Origin: Collinsella sp.
GTDB lineage: Bacteria > Actinomycetota > Coriobacteriia > Coriobacteriales > Coriobacteriaceae
DNA length: 64,000 nucleotides
Assembly (NCBI GenBank): GCA_018380195.1
Contig: JAGZUC010000007.1
Span: forward strand, 1 to 64,000
Reading direction: 5' to 3'
In this document: positions 1 through 7,667 of the stretch, in pieces
Layout of the letters: each line of letters opens with the position of its first letter
Numbering within the stretch: position 1 is the first letter of the stretch
Notes under the pieces: generated by a model
What the model saw: only the letters and a program-made list of their open reading frames with translations
The model's database searches: none
Told to the model about the DNA's origin: nothing
Program-made: the position numbers and the translations under genes

Positions 1-81
1 CAAAGCCGCCGTTTCTTTTTATCTTCTAATGAAATGACGCGGTATCACTGTTGAAATCGGCGGCTAAAGGAGGTAGCCGCC

Positions 82-267
82 ATGAAGCAAAAAGCATATC
101 GACAAAATCCGACAGTTATTGACTTATCAAAAAAAGCCCGCCCACCACCGGGGGAAACTACGCTTATATATATGAACTGTCTAATCATCTGGATACTGCT
201 TACAATGCCTATGCGCCCGTCCGGGCTTTTCGGACGGGCGCATTTTGTACGTTCAAAAAATTTTTGA
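82..267 (+). CDS. Small ORF of unknown function ahead of a terminator
   Basis: A 61-codon ORF starts at an ATG preceded by a strong AAAGGAGG site about 8 bases upstream. The N-terminal third looks protein-like (MKQKAYRQNPTV), but the C-terminal third reads straight through the terminator hairpin at 212-246, so the full ORF may not be meaningful. The arrangement of a strong ribosome-binding site, a short peptide and an intrinsic terminator resembles a leader/attenuator or the tail end of an element operon. I do not recognise the family. Confidence 0.3.
   Translation: MKQKAYRQNPTVIDLSKKARPPPGETTLIYMNCLIIWILLTMPMRPSGLFGRAHFVRSKNF
212..246 (+). terminator. Intrinsic terminator in the element remnant
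   Basis: The arms TGCGCCCGTCCG and CGGACGGGCGCA form a perfect 12-bp stem with a 7-nt loop, followed by TTTT. It lies about 120 bases upstream of the sigma-like gene and would end transcription entering from the left. Confidence 0.8.
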
Positions 268-368
268 AGAAATTTCAAAAAATCTTCGGCGTTTTTGAAA
301 AACGCCGTATTGCCCCGCGAAAAGGGGGGAAGCACCACCAACTTTCCAACGAGAAAGGAGGTGAGAAT

Positions 369-809
369 GTGGAACCTAATAGCAGGGAGTTTTACAAACA
401 GTGTGCTTTTCAGAAGTTTTGTAATACGGTATTGCACAATGAAGCTTGCGACACCCATAGAGAACTTCGCAGACACAAGGCAAAGGAAGTGACCTTTTCC
501 GACATGACCTTAGACGAAGCGCGGCAGCTTCATACGTTTGATGAATATTTCAAACGTGAAGCCGCCGAAACCGTCTTTGAGAAAGCCGGGAAGAAAATCA
601 CGCCAAAGCTGCTTCTTGAAGCAATCCGTACTTTGCCGGAAGAAAAGCGCAAAGCCATATTGCTGTATTACTTCGAGGGAATGAACGATACCGAGATTGC
701 GGAGCTGTTCAACACGTCGAGAAGCACGATGCAGTACAGGCGGACAAGCTCTTTTGAGAAATTAAGAAAATATCTGGAGGAAAATGCTGATGAATGGGAC
801 GAATGGTAA
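369..809 (+). CDS. Small sigma-70-like factor (region 4) of a conjugative element
   Basis: The product is a 146-residue protein with a helix-turn-helix of sigma region 4 near its C-terminus (LPEEKRKAILLYYFEGMNDT, then a second helix around NTSRSTMQYRR). Small sigma-like regulators of this size are common on Firmicutes integrative elements, where they sit just before a helix-turn-helix gene and xis/int. I chose the GTG start at 369 because a GGAGG lies 7 bases upstream; the in-frame ATG at 264 lacks such a site and runs through low-complexity sequence. The gene overlaps the next by about 20 bases, which points to translational coupling. Its base composition differs from the flanking chromosome. 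Function in element regulation is inferred from family and context. Confidence 0.75.
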   Translation: MEPNSREFYKQCAFQKFCNTVLHNEACDTHRELRRHKAKEVTFSDMTLDEARQLHTFDEYFKREAAETVFEKAGKKITPKLLLEAIRTLPEEKRKAILLYYFEGMNDTEIAELFNTSRSTMQYRRTSSFEKLRKYLEENADEWDEW

Positions 810-870
810 CGAACCCGGCTACCCGGAAAATGCCCTTGTTCCTTATCCTGTCATTGTGGCAGCGACAAAC
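790..870 (+). pseudogene. Truncated helix-turn-helix regulator of the element
   Basis: Only about 27 codons of the expected protein remain, from MNGTNGNEPGYPEN to the PVIVAAT segment where the first helix normally begins. The reading frame then passes into unrelated chromosomal sequence. Proteins starting in this way follow the small sigma factor in many Firmicutes elements and continue for a further ~100 residues. The truncation marks the right border of the remnant. An ATG at 784 is also in frame. Confidence 0.6.
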
Positions 871-904
871 CTGACCCCATTGCACCAAGGGCTCGCTTTT
901 TTGG

Positions 905-2319
905 CTAGAGCGTTTGAAGTAGAGCGACGAGGAAGCGGATACCCTGGAGGTAGGCACGGCGGGTGATGCGCTCGTTGGTGCCGTGGACGCCGCGATCACA
1001 CTCGTCGTCATCAACCACAAAGGCCGAGAAGCGAATGCACTCAGGGCAAATGCGCTGGTAGTTGGCAGCGTCGGTCGCACCGATCACGGTCGAGGGCACA
1101 ATTGCCACTGGCTCGAATGATCCGCTTTCCTCCGTCCCCTTTGGATTACGGAAATAGCGGGCGGCGATGGAGCGAACCGCCTCGAGGCCGGGACCACCGA
1201 TGCGCGGGGACGACGAGGGTTCGGAGCTGCCGGGGCCCAGCTCCACTTCGACACGACCGGCAAGGTCCGCCCCGGCAACCGCCTCACGGCAGCGCGCCAC
1301 AACATCGGCCACGCTCGTGCCCTCGAGCATGCGGAAGTTGATGTTGGCCCACATATCCTGCGGCATTACGTTGGCGCCGGTGCTGCCACCCTCGATCTGC
1401 GTGGGCGCGCAGGTGGTCGTCACCAGCGGATAGAGCTTCTTGCTGGCGAGGCAATCGCGGACAATGGCATCCCCGTTGGCGGCAATTTCATCGGCCGTGT
1501 AGAGCCCCAACTCGACGAGCTGGGCGGCAAGCAAGTCGGTCACGCGCGTCGGCCACTCGATATCGCAGATTGCGGTGATGGCACGGCTGAGCACCTCGAG
1601 CGACGTGCCGACGTAGGGGTTGGAAGAATGTCCACCCGCGCTCTTTGTCTTGAGCACGATATCGGCATAGCCCTTCTCCGCGAGGTCGGCGTGCATAAGC
1701 CAGCCCTCGCCCGCACTGTACTCGGCAGCCGGAACGATGCGGTAGTCGCCCTCGTCGATCAGGTACTCAAGCTCAATGCCGCGCTCCTCGAGCACGCGGC
1801 CGATGGCGCCTGCGCCGTACTGCGTCGTCTCCTCGTCCTGGCCAAAGGCCAGCAGCAGTGTGCGCTCGTGCTGCCAACCGTGCGCCAGCGCATACTCGAC
1901 AGCCTCGAGAATACCTGCGACCTGGTCCTTCATGTCGATCGCGCCGCGGCCCCAGATGTAGGTGTCGTCCACGTGCCCGCTAAAGGGGGCGTGCGTCCAG
2001 TCGGCCTCGGTACCCGGCACCACGGGAACCACATCCATGTGACCCATGAGCATAACGGGTTTGAGTGCGGGGTCGGAGCCGGAAAGCGTCACCAGCAACG
2101 AATGGTCGATAAGCTCGACCTCGCCCGCCGCAAATACATGCGGCCAGGCCTGCTGCATATAGGCGCGCAGGTCGTCGAAGGGCCGCCAGTCCACCGCCTC
2201 GGCATCCATGCTCGAGATAGTCGGAAACGACAGCACACGGCCCAAGCGCTCGCACGCGCCTGCCTCGTCTATATCGGCAAAATCGTCCTCATGCGCAAAG
2301 AAGCGCCAACCTCGGCCAT
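905..2319 (-). CDS. M20-family metallopeptidase (start region frameshifted or mis-started)
   Basis: The body of the protein is a PM20D1-like M20 peptidase. It has the metal-binding GHMDVVPV block, the WGRGAIDMKD bridging aspartate and the catalytic DEE pair (FGQDEETTQ), followed by the dimerisation domain (GGHSSNP). Such enzymes hydrolyse peptide or N-acyl-amino-acid bonds in the cytoplasm. It lies about 70 bases downstream of the amino-acid importer ATPase and may use the imported material. Oddity: the ATG with a good AAGGA site (2317-2319) is one frame away from the conserved body and would stop after 16 codons. The body is open from further upstream, with TTG 2245 or GTG 2236 as possible in-frame starts. 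Either a one-base deletion has occurred near 2290 or an alternative start is used. Confidence 0.75.
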
Positions 2320-2391
2320 GACATCCTTTCGATTGTGATGACGAGGGCCGCCCCACCGGAGCGGCCCTGCCACATAAGCGTTTGCGGTCGG

Positions 2392-3177
2392 TTATTTGTC
2401 CTCGAGATAACGCGAGAGGAACTCGCGAGTGCGCTGGTGTTTGGGGTTGCCGAAGAGCTCGGCCGGCGCGGCGTCCTCGAGCACCACGCCCTTGTCCATA
2501 AAGACCACGCGGTCGGACACGGTTCGGGCAAAGGCCATCTCGTGCGTGACGACGACCATGGTCATGCCGTCGGCCGCAAGCTTGCGCATGACCTCGAGCA
2601 CCTCTCCCACAATCTCGGGGTCGAGTGCGGAGGTCGGCTCGTCGAACAGCATGATCTGCGGATTCATGCACAGGGCGCGCGCGATGGCCACGCGCTGCTT
2701 TTGACCACCGGACAGGCGACCCACGGCGGCGTGCGCGAACTTTTCGAGCCCCACGCTCGTCAGATGCTCCATCGCGACCTTCTCGGCCTCGGCCTTGCTC
2801 ATCTTTTTGAGCGTGACGGGCGCGAGCGTGCAGTTGTCGAGCACGTCCATGTTGTTGAACAGGTTAAAGCCCTGGAACACCATGCCGATGTCCTCGCGGA
2901 GTTTATTGATATTGCAGCGCTCGGCCGTAAGGTCCTGGCCGTGGAACCAGATTTGGCCCGCGTCCGGGGTCTCGAGCAGGTTGAGGCAGCGCAGGAAGGT
3001 CGACTTGCCCGAGCCCGAGGCGCCGATAATGGTGACGACCTCGCCGGGATTGACGGACAGGTCGATGCCCTTGAGTACCTCGAGCGATCCGAAGCTCTTA
3101 CGCAGGCCCTCGACGCGGATGAGCGGCTCATTGGTCTGTGCGGCGGCCGCGGTGCCGGTAGTGGCGGTATCTGCCAT
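2392..3177 (-). CDS. Polar amino-acid ABC importer, ATP-binding subunit
   Basis: This 261-residue ATPase has every motif of the HisP/GlnQ family: Walker A GASGSGKST, signature LSGGQKQRVAIARAL, Walker B MLFDEPTSALDPE and the switch histidine in VVTHEM. It would drive amino-acid uptake with the permease and binding protein encoded just upstream. The start at 3177 was chosen because GAGGAG precedes it; a longer in-frame start overlaps the permease gene. The N-terminal ~20 residues are a low-complexity Ala/Thr-rich extension. Gene order (binding protein, permease, ATPase, peptidase) suggests one transcript. Confidence 0.92.
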   Translation of the reverse strand: MADTATTGTAAAAQTNEPLIRVEGLRKSFGSLEVLKGIDLSVNPGEVVTIIGASGSGKSTFLRCLNLLETPDAGQIWFHGQDLTAERCNINKLREDIGMVFQGFNLFNNMDVLDNCTLAPVTLKKMSKAEAEKVAMEHLTSVGLEKFAHAAVGRLSGGQKQRVAIARALCMNPQIMLFDEPTSALDPEIVGEVLEVMRKLAADGMTMVVVTHEMAFARTVSDRVVFMDKGVVLEDAAPAELFGNPKHQRTREFLSRYLEDK

Positions 3178-3199
3178 GATGATTCTCCTCGTCTTGAGC

Positions 3200-4348
3200 C
3201 TAGTTGGAGCTGGGCAGCGTTGCCGGAGCCTCGGCGCCGAGCTTTTTGCCAAAGGCCTCGAGCAGGCGGCTCGCCACGAGCGTCAGGATCAGGTAGACCA
3301 CGAGCGCCACGCAGTAGACCTCCATCTGGCGGTAGTACACGCCGGCGACAGTGGTGGTGGCGTACATGAGGTCGAACACGCCGATGACCGAAAGCACCGA
3401 CGAATCCTTGATGTTGATGATGAGCTCGTTGGTGAGCGCCGGAATCGCGTTTTTAATGCCCTGGGGGAACACGACTTTGCGCATGGCTTGCCACTGCGAC
3501 AGGCCCAGCGAGCGCGCCGCCTCGGCCTGGCCGGGATCGATGGACTCGATGCCGCCGCGCAGGACCTCCATCATGTAGGCGGTGGAGTTGAGCGAGATGG
3601 TGACGAGGCCGGCGGTGAAGGTACTCCAAATCTGGTTGGCCTGGGCGGTCTCGAAGCCCATGCCGCGCAAAACGGTGAAGCCCGCGTAATAGATGAGCAG
3701 GCCCTGGACCATCATGGGCGTGCCGCGCACGATGGTGGAGTAGATGGTCGCAAAGCCGCGGCCGATGCTCTTAAAGAAGCGCACCAGGTCGTTGTCCACG
3801 CGATCGAAGGTCTGAATGCGCAGGAACACAAAAAGCAGCGCCAGGAAAAAGGCGATGACGGTACCGAAGGTCGCAAGTGCAATGGTGATCTCGATGCCGC
3901 GGATAAAGAAGTCGCCGCTCTTGTAGGTCATGTAGACCAGGCTCGACAAAAAGTCGCTGGGGTTGGAGTCCGAGACAATGCTCACCTGCACCAGGTCGAT
4001 AAATGACATGACGCAGCGGTCGACAAAGAAGATCGCCGCAATAGCAACGACGACATAGCTGCCCAGGCGCGCGCCGCGACGGAAGCGCTCGGAAGCAAAC
4101 GGCGACGTTTCGCGATAGTCGTTCCAGTGCATGAGTTTGGTGACCAGCGCCGCCGCCGACACGACGAGCCAGGCCCAAAGGATTGCCCAGAGGCAGTCTT
4201 GGAACACGCCCGTAGGCGCCAAGAAGCTCAGCGGCGTGGGATTGCGCTGGCTAAACGCCAGGCCGAGCACCGCGATAACGCTCGTGCCCAGGTACACATA
4301 ACGGTGGTCGGCCTTGATGAAGGAGGCCAGACGATTGATGGTTTTCAT
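3200..4348 (-). CDS. Polar amino-acid ABC importer, permease with N-terminal membrane extension
   Basis: The C-terminal ~220 residues are a HisM/GlnP-type permease. They carry the EAA loop that docks to the ATPase (AARSLGLSQWQAMRKVVFPQ) and the usual membrane segments. The protein is 382 residues long, well above the ~220 usual for the family. The extra N-terminal ~150 residues hold about three further hydrophobic segments (for example around YLGTSVIAVLGLAF and CLWAILWAWLVVSAAAL). It lies between the binding-protein and ATPase genes with gaps of 9 and 22 bases. Substrate cannot be fixed from sequence; glutamine, arginine or cystine are typical for this family. Confidence 0.9.
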   Translation of the reverse strand: MKTINRLASFIKADHRYVYLGTSVIAVLGLAFSQRNPTPLSFLAPTGVFQDCLWAILWAWLVVSAAALVTKLMHWNDYRETSPFASERFRRGARLGSYVVVAIAAIFFVDRCVMSFIDLVQVSIVSDSNPSDFLSSLVYMTYKSGDFFIRGIEITIALATFGTVIAFFLALLFVFLRIQTFDRVDNDLVRFFKSIGRGFATIYSTIVRGTPMMVQGLLIYYAGFTVLRGMGFETAQANQIWSTFTAGLVTISLNSTAYMMEVLRGGIESIDPGQAEAARSLGLSQWQAMRKVVFPQGIKNAIPALTNELIINIKDSSVLSVIGVFDLMYATTTVAGVYYRQMEVYCVALVVYLILTLVASRLLEAFGKKLGAEAPATLPSSN

Positions 4349-4357
4349 GCTGCCTCC

Positions 4358-5284
4358 CTATGCCGGCTGACGGTCGAGGCACGCGTCCCACATTTGGTCG
4401 CGCTCCTCTTGGCTAACGCCCTTGAGTGTCTTGTCGATGAGCTTAAGCAGCTTATCCGAGCCCTTGCGGCAGCCGACGTTTGCCGTGACCTCCTGCTTAA
4501 AGCCCTCGCCCTCGGCAAATTGAATCGGCACGATACCCGGGTTTTGGGCCATATAGCCCTTCTCGTTCTCGGTGTTGTAGGTCACGGCGTCGCACGTGCC
4601 CTGCAGCAGATTCGAGAACACCGTGGGGACGGAGTCAACCGGGTTCTTGTGCACAACGCCCGGGATCTCGTCGATGACAGTGTCGAGCATGGTGTCCTTT
4701 TGGCCGAGTACCGTGGCACCGCTAAAGTCGCTGAGCTTGGTCGCGTTTTGGTAGGGGGAACCCTCTTTTACGAACAGGCCAAAGTAGCCAATGAAGTACG
4801 GGTCGGAGAAGCCGACCGACTCCTCGCGCTCGGGCGTGGCGCTCATACCGGCGATGATGAGGTCGATCTGGCCGTTGTTGAGCGAATCGATAAGGCCCGA
4901 GAAGCTCTGCTTGACGGCAACGGGCTCGCCACCGAGGGCCTTGCAGACGATCTTGGCAATCTGCACGTCGTAGCCATCGGCATAGGCGCCCTGCACGTTG
5001 TCGATGGGGATGGTGTACTCACTGGCTTCGGAAACCTGCCAGTTGTACGGGGCGTAGGCCGCCTCCATGCCGATGCGGATCTTGTCCTTGCCGATAACGG
5101 AATCGGACAGGTCGTCGCGACCGCCGCCCGTCGTGGGCTGAACTACTTCCAGCGTGGAGGGGCGCTGGCAACCGGCAAGTGCGCCGGCGACGACAGAAGC
5201 GCTCGCAGCGAGAGCACTACCCAAGAAGATGCGACGGCTGCATACCGGCTGTAGATGCGCGTCGCGTTGATGGGGAGAATGCAT
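4358..5284 (-). CDS. Amino-acid-binding lipoprotein of the ABC importer
   Basis: This is a family-3 solute-binding protein of 308 residues. The N-terminus has a twin-arginine-like SRRIFLGS stretch, a hydrophobic segment and a lipobox ending LAGC, so it should be anchored outside the membrane. The two-lobe domain starts near KIRIGMEAAYAPYNW and includes the characteristic DLIIAGMSATPEREESVGFS segment. The start at 5284 follows a GGGAAGG site; an upstream ATG in the same frame gives an implausible leader. It is first in the importer operon. Confidence 0.9.
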   Translation of the reverse strand: MHSPHQRDAHLQPVCSRRIFLGSALAASASVVAGALAGCQRPSTLEVVQPTTGGGRDDLSDSVIGKDKIRIGMEAAYAPYNWQVSEASEYTIPIDNVQGAYADGYDVQIAKIVCKALGGEPVAVKQSFSGLIDSLNNGQIDLIIAGMSATPEREESVGFSDPYFIGYFGLFVKEGSPYQNATKLSDFSGATVLGQKDTMLDTVIDEIPGVVHKNPVDSVPTVFSNLLQGTCDAVTYNTENEKGYMAQNPGIVPIQFAEGEGFKQEVTANVGCRKGSDKLLKLIDKTLKGVSQEERDQMWDACLDRQPA

Positions 5285-5450
5285 AATCTGCCTTCCCTGT
5301 TGAATCGTATGCTGACGACTTAACAGGATATACGCCAGCGACCAGCAGCGCAGCACAAGCTCGAAAAATTAATAGGCACGCGGTAGTCATTGGGAACGTC
5401 GATGTTTTGGCAATGCCAGCGAGCGCCGCCCAGAGCGAACAAGTTGGCAT

Positions 5451-5493
5451 GAAAAAGGCAAGGCATAGACCTTCTGGTCATGCCTTGCCTTTT
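5451..5493 (-). terminator. Bidirectional hairpin terminator
   Basis: Arms GGCAAGGCAT (5457-5466) and ATGCCTTGCC (5480-5489) enclose a further GACC/GGTC stem with a TTCT loop. On the minus strand five T follow, serving the mutarotase-like gene that ends at 5565. On the plus strand four T follow. Confidence 0.8.
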
Positions 5494-5564
5494 GAATGAC
5501 AAATTGTCGCTCTGGGTGGCGCGCAGCGTCGACCGGCCCGCCGTTCGTCAGAACGGCGGAACCT

Positions 5565-6458
5565 CTAGAACAAGGTGACGCTAAAGCTACGTTTATCGGT
5601 AGCGCCGGGAGCCAAGGTGATGGTGTTGACCTTGTGCTCAAAAACGTCGTCCTCGGTGTCCATGGTGGTGTGACCGGTCCAAGGCTCGAGCGCCACAAAC
5701 GGGGCGTCGTTGGCGGCAGACCACACGCCGATGTACTTAAAGCCCTCAAAGTCGATCTTGACGCCGTGGCCCGACTTGCGGCCGCGCAGCGTGAGCGTGG
5801 AGCCCGGGGCATCGGTGAACATGATGGCATCGTTATCGAAGCTGCGGTGCGTGATGGGCAGCACGTCAGAGCTATCGGGCGCCTTGTAGCTGCCCTCGAA
5901 CGTCATGAGGCCATCGGGCGTGATGATGGGGGCCTCGTTGGTCCAAGCCTCGGTAAACGCCAGCTCGTAATCCTCGAATGCCTCGTCCTCGGCACCGGGA
6001 GCCGGTACGTTAAACGCGGGGTGGCCGCCCACCGAGAACGGCAGGTCCACGTCGCCGGTGTTGGTGACGGCAAAGGTCTGCGTGAGCGTGGCGTCGCCGG
6101 TTAGGGCATAGGTCATGTTGAGCTTAAAGTGGAAGGGGAAGGCCTTGAGCGACTCGGGCGTATCGGTGATCTCGTAAGTTACCGAAGAGCCGTCCTCGGA
6201 GACCTCGACCAACTTGTGCTCGACGATGCGCGCGAGTCCGTGGCGCGGCATCTCGCAGGTGCCAGCCGCAGACGTCGCCGTGTTGTTGCGCAGTGAGCCC
6301 ACGATGGGGAACAGAATGGGCGCATGCTTGCCCCAAAAGGCGGGGTCGCCCTGCCACAGATACTCGTTGCCGTCGAGGGCAAGGCTCGTGAGCTGGGCTC
6401 CCATGGAATCGATGGCCGCGGTGAGGCCGCCGCGCTTGATGGTGGTGACGGTAGACAT
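5565..6458 (-). CDS. Aldose 1-epimerase (LacX-like) family protein
   Basis: The 297-residue protein has the galactose-mutarotase fold pattern: substrate-contacting HAPILFPIVGSL near residue 50, PRHGLAR near 75, a GGHPAFN motif near 150 and a late glutamate region (FVALEPWTG). It would interconvert sugar anomers in the cytoplasm; the exact sugar is not evident. The start at 6458 follows TTGGAGGAAG. It stands alone between a terminator and an unrelated membrane protein. Its subgroup, sometimes annotated LacX, is less well characterised than GalM. Confidence 0.85.
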   Translation of the reverse strand: MSTVTTIKRGGLTAAIDSMGAQLTSLALDGNEYLWQGDPAFWGKHAPILFPIVGSLRNNTATSAAGTCEMPRHGLARIVEHKLVEVSEDGSSVTYEITDTPESLKAFPFHFKLNMTYALTGDATLTQTFAVTNTGDVDLPFSVGGHPAFNVPAPGAEDEAFEDYELAFTEAWTNEAPIITPDGLMTFEGSYKAPDSSDVLPITHRSFDNDAIMFTDAPGSTLTLRGRKSGHGVKIDFEGFKYIGVWSAANDAPFVALEPWTGHTTMDTEDDVFEHKVNTITLAPGATDKRSFSVTLF

Positions 6459-6537
6459 GCTACTTCCTCCAAAAGTAAACAATAGTATCGAGGGCTATTG
6501 TGCCACTCTTGGCGACAAGGAGAAGCGGCAGGCGCAG

Positions 6538-7407
6538 TTATTGAGCGATTGCGTAAAGGTCGAACCCGCCCTGCGGCGTGCTGTCGACCGTATCGGGCGC
6601 CTGCGAGTTAAAGCTCACGGGAACCATGCGCTTTGAGGCGCGGAAGCGCGTGCCATCGGTGGCGACGGGCGGCTCGTCGACCGTGAGCTCGTAGTCGCCG
6701 GGCTTGAGTTCGATGCCGTCGCCAGCGGAGTTGACATATTGATACTCGTCAATCGCCTGCCCCCTGAGTGTGCGGCCCACGATATGGATGAGCATCTGGC
6801 TGTCGCCGCGGGCGGTGTCCCATGTCGCACCGTCCTTGACCTCGACCGACACATGCACCGAGCGCGTGCGGCTGAGCGATTGCTCGACAGACATCTCGAC
6901 CTTGGCGGCATCTTTGCGCTGTTGCTCCACATGGCTCCAGACATTTCCGATCGCCGAGCAAGCGATGACGCCGGCCATGAAGGCGATGAGGATGGGACCG
7001 AGCGGGGAGCGGCGGCCCGCGTCTTCCTCGCGAGCCAGGTCGGGGCGATGCGTGGGCGCAGGCGCCTGAGCACCCTGCGCGGGCACGTCGAGTATGCTGA
7101 AGGATGCCGTGCTGCCGGGGTCGATGTTATGGCGCGGCTGCGGGGTCTTGGCCGGCGAGATGGACATGTCCGCCGGCTCACCCAGCGTGGCCGTGGCATC
7201 GGCCTTAGCCTCATCGGCCTCGGCCTGGGCCCAGGCCTGTTCAAAGGTTAGGGGTTCGGCGGCATCGGAGGCGGCGTCAGGCTCGACAGCGGCATCGTTG
7301 CCGGTCTCGTCCTCGTCGCTCGACACGTCACGCGGCGCGGGCTCGTCCCACTCCTCGTCCGGAGCCTCGCCCTCGCTATACCACCATTCAAAGTTATCGA
7401 TATCCAT
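6538..7407 (-). CDS. Hypothetical single-pass membrane protein with acidic N-terminus
   Basis: The 289-residue product begins MDIDNFEWWYSEGEAPDEEW and has a long acidic, Ala-rich cytoplasmic part of about 140 residues. One membrane helix follows (PILIAFMAGVIACSAIGNVW), then an extracellular domain of about 120 residues. That domain looks beta-rich (VHVSVEVKDG, GDYELTVDEPP). I do not recognise the family. The layout of acidic tail, one helix and small outer domain resembles anti-sigma or signalling membrane proteins, but no diagnostic motif is present. Confidence 0.7.
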   Translation of the reverse strand: MDIDNFEWWYSEGEAPDEEWDEPAPRDVSSDEDETGNDAAVEPDAASDAAEPLTFEQAWAQAEADEAKADATATLGEPADMSISPAKTPQPRHNIDPGSTASFSILDVPAQGAQAPAPTHRPDLAREEDAGRRSPLGPILIAFMAGVIACSAIGNVWSHVEQQRKDAAKVEMSVEQSLSRTRSVHVSVEVKDGATWDTARGDSQMLIHIVGRTLRGQAIDEYQYVNSAGDGIELKPGDYELTVDEPPVATDGTRFRASKRMVPVSFNSQAPDTVDSTPQGGFDLYAIAQ

Positions 7408-7492
7408 ACGGGGCGCCCCTTAGGCCTCGCAAATAAACACTTGCTAGCCTTATACCCCCAGACGGCGCTGGAGCTCGCCGGCACAGACAGGA

Positions 7493-7557
7493 AAACCATC
7501 ACAACATTCGACGCTTTTCCTCGATTTCGAGATTTTCGCCGAATGTTGTGATGGTTT
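7493..7557. repeat. Two-level palindrome, 18-bp perfect arms
   Basis: AAACCATCACAACATTCG at 7493-7510 is repeated as its exact reverse complement at 7540-7557. The 29-nt loop contains its own small CTCG-ATTT-CGAG stem. It lies between divergent genes (membrane protein and MFS exporter). There is no T-run, so terminator function is doubtful. Confidence 0.85.
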
Positions 7558-7577
7558 GGGCGACTGGCTGGCAGCGC

Positions 7578-7610
7578 AATGTGACAAAGGGGCTGTCCCT
7601 TTGTCACATT
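7578..7610. repeat. GTGACAAAGGG palindrome, copy A
   Basis: AATGTGACAAAGGG, a 5-nt GCTGT loop and the exact reverse complement form a 14-bp stem. Related palindromes occur at 9453-9485, 11001-11033 and 39461-39493. This copy lies 58 bases upstream of the MFS start, where it could affect its transcription. Confidence 0.9.
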
Positions 7611-7667
7611 CTGTTAGAGTTGCAGGGATTGAATCCCGCTTATTCATGCGACATTGGAGTGACAACC

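Larger units (their letters stand above)
1..870. mobile_element. Remnant of an integrated Firmicutes-type conjugative element
   Basis: This stretch is AT-richer than the rest of the window. It carries a small sigma-like gene followed, with overlap, by a helix-turn-helix gene, an order typical of the regulatory end of Tn916-like and related conjugative elements. Similarity to the second protein stops after about 27 codons, near position 870. Chromosomal sequence with high GC then begins, and the stop codon of the M20 peptidase on the opposite strand lies at 905-907. No integrase, excisionase or clear att repeat is visible inside the window, so the exact border and the element family are inferences. 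The left part of the element is outside the window. Confidence 0.6.

Noticed and set aside
45..476. 143-codon minus-strand frame in the element remnant
   Set aside because: It is opposite the terminator and the sigma-like gene, with no ribosome-binding site or recognisable domain.
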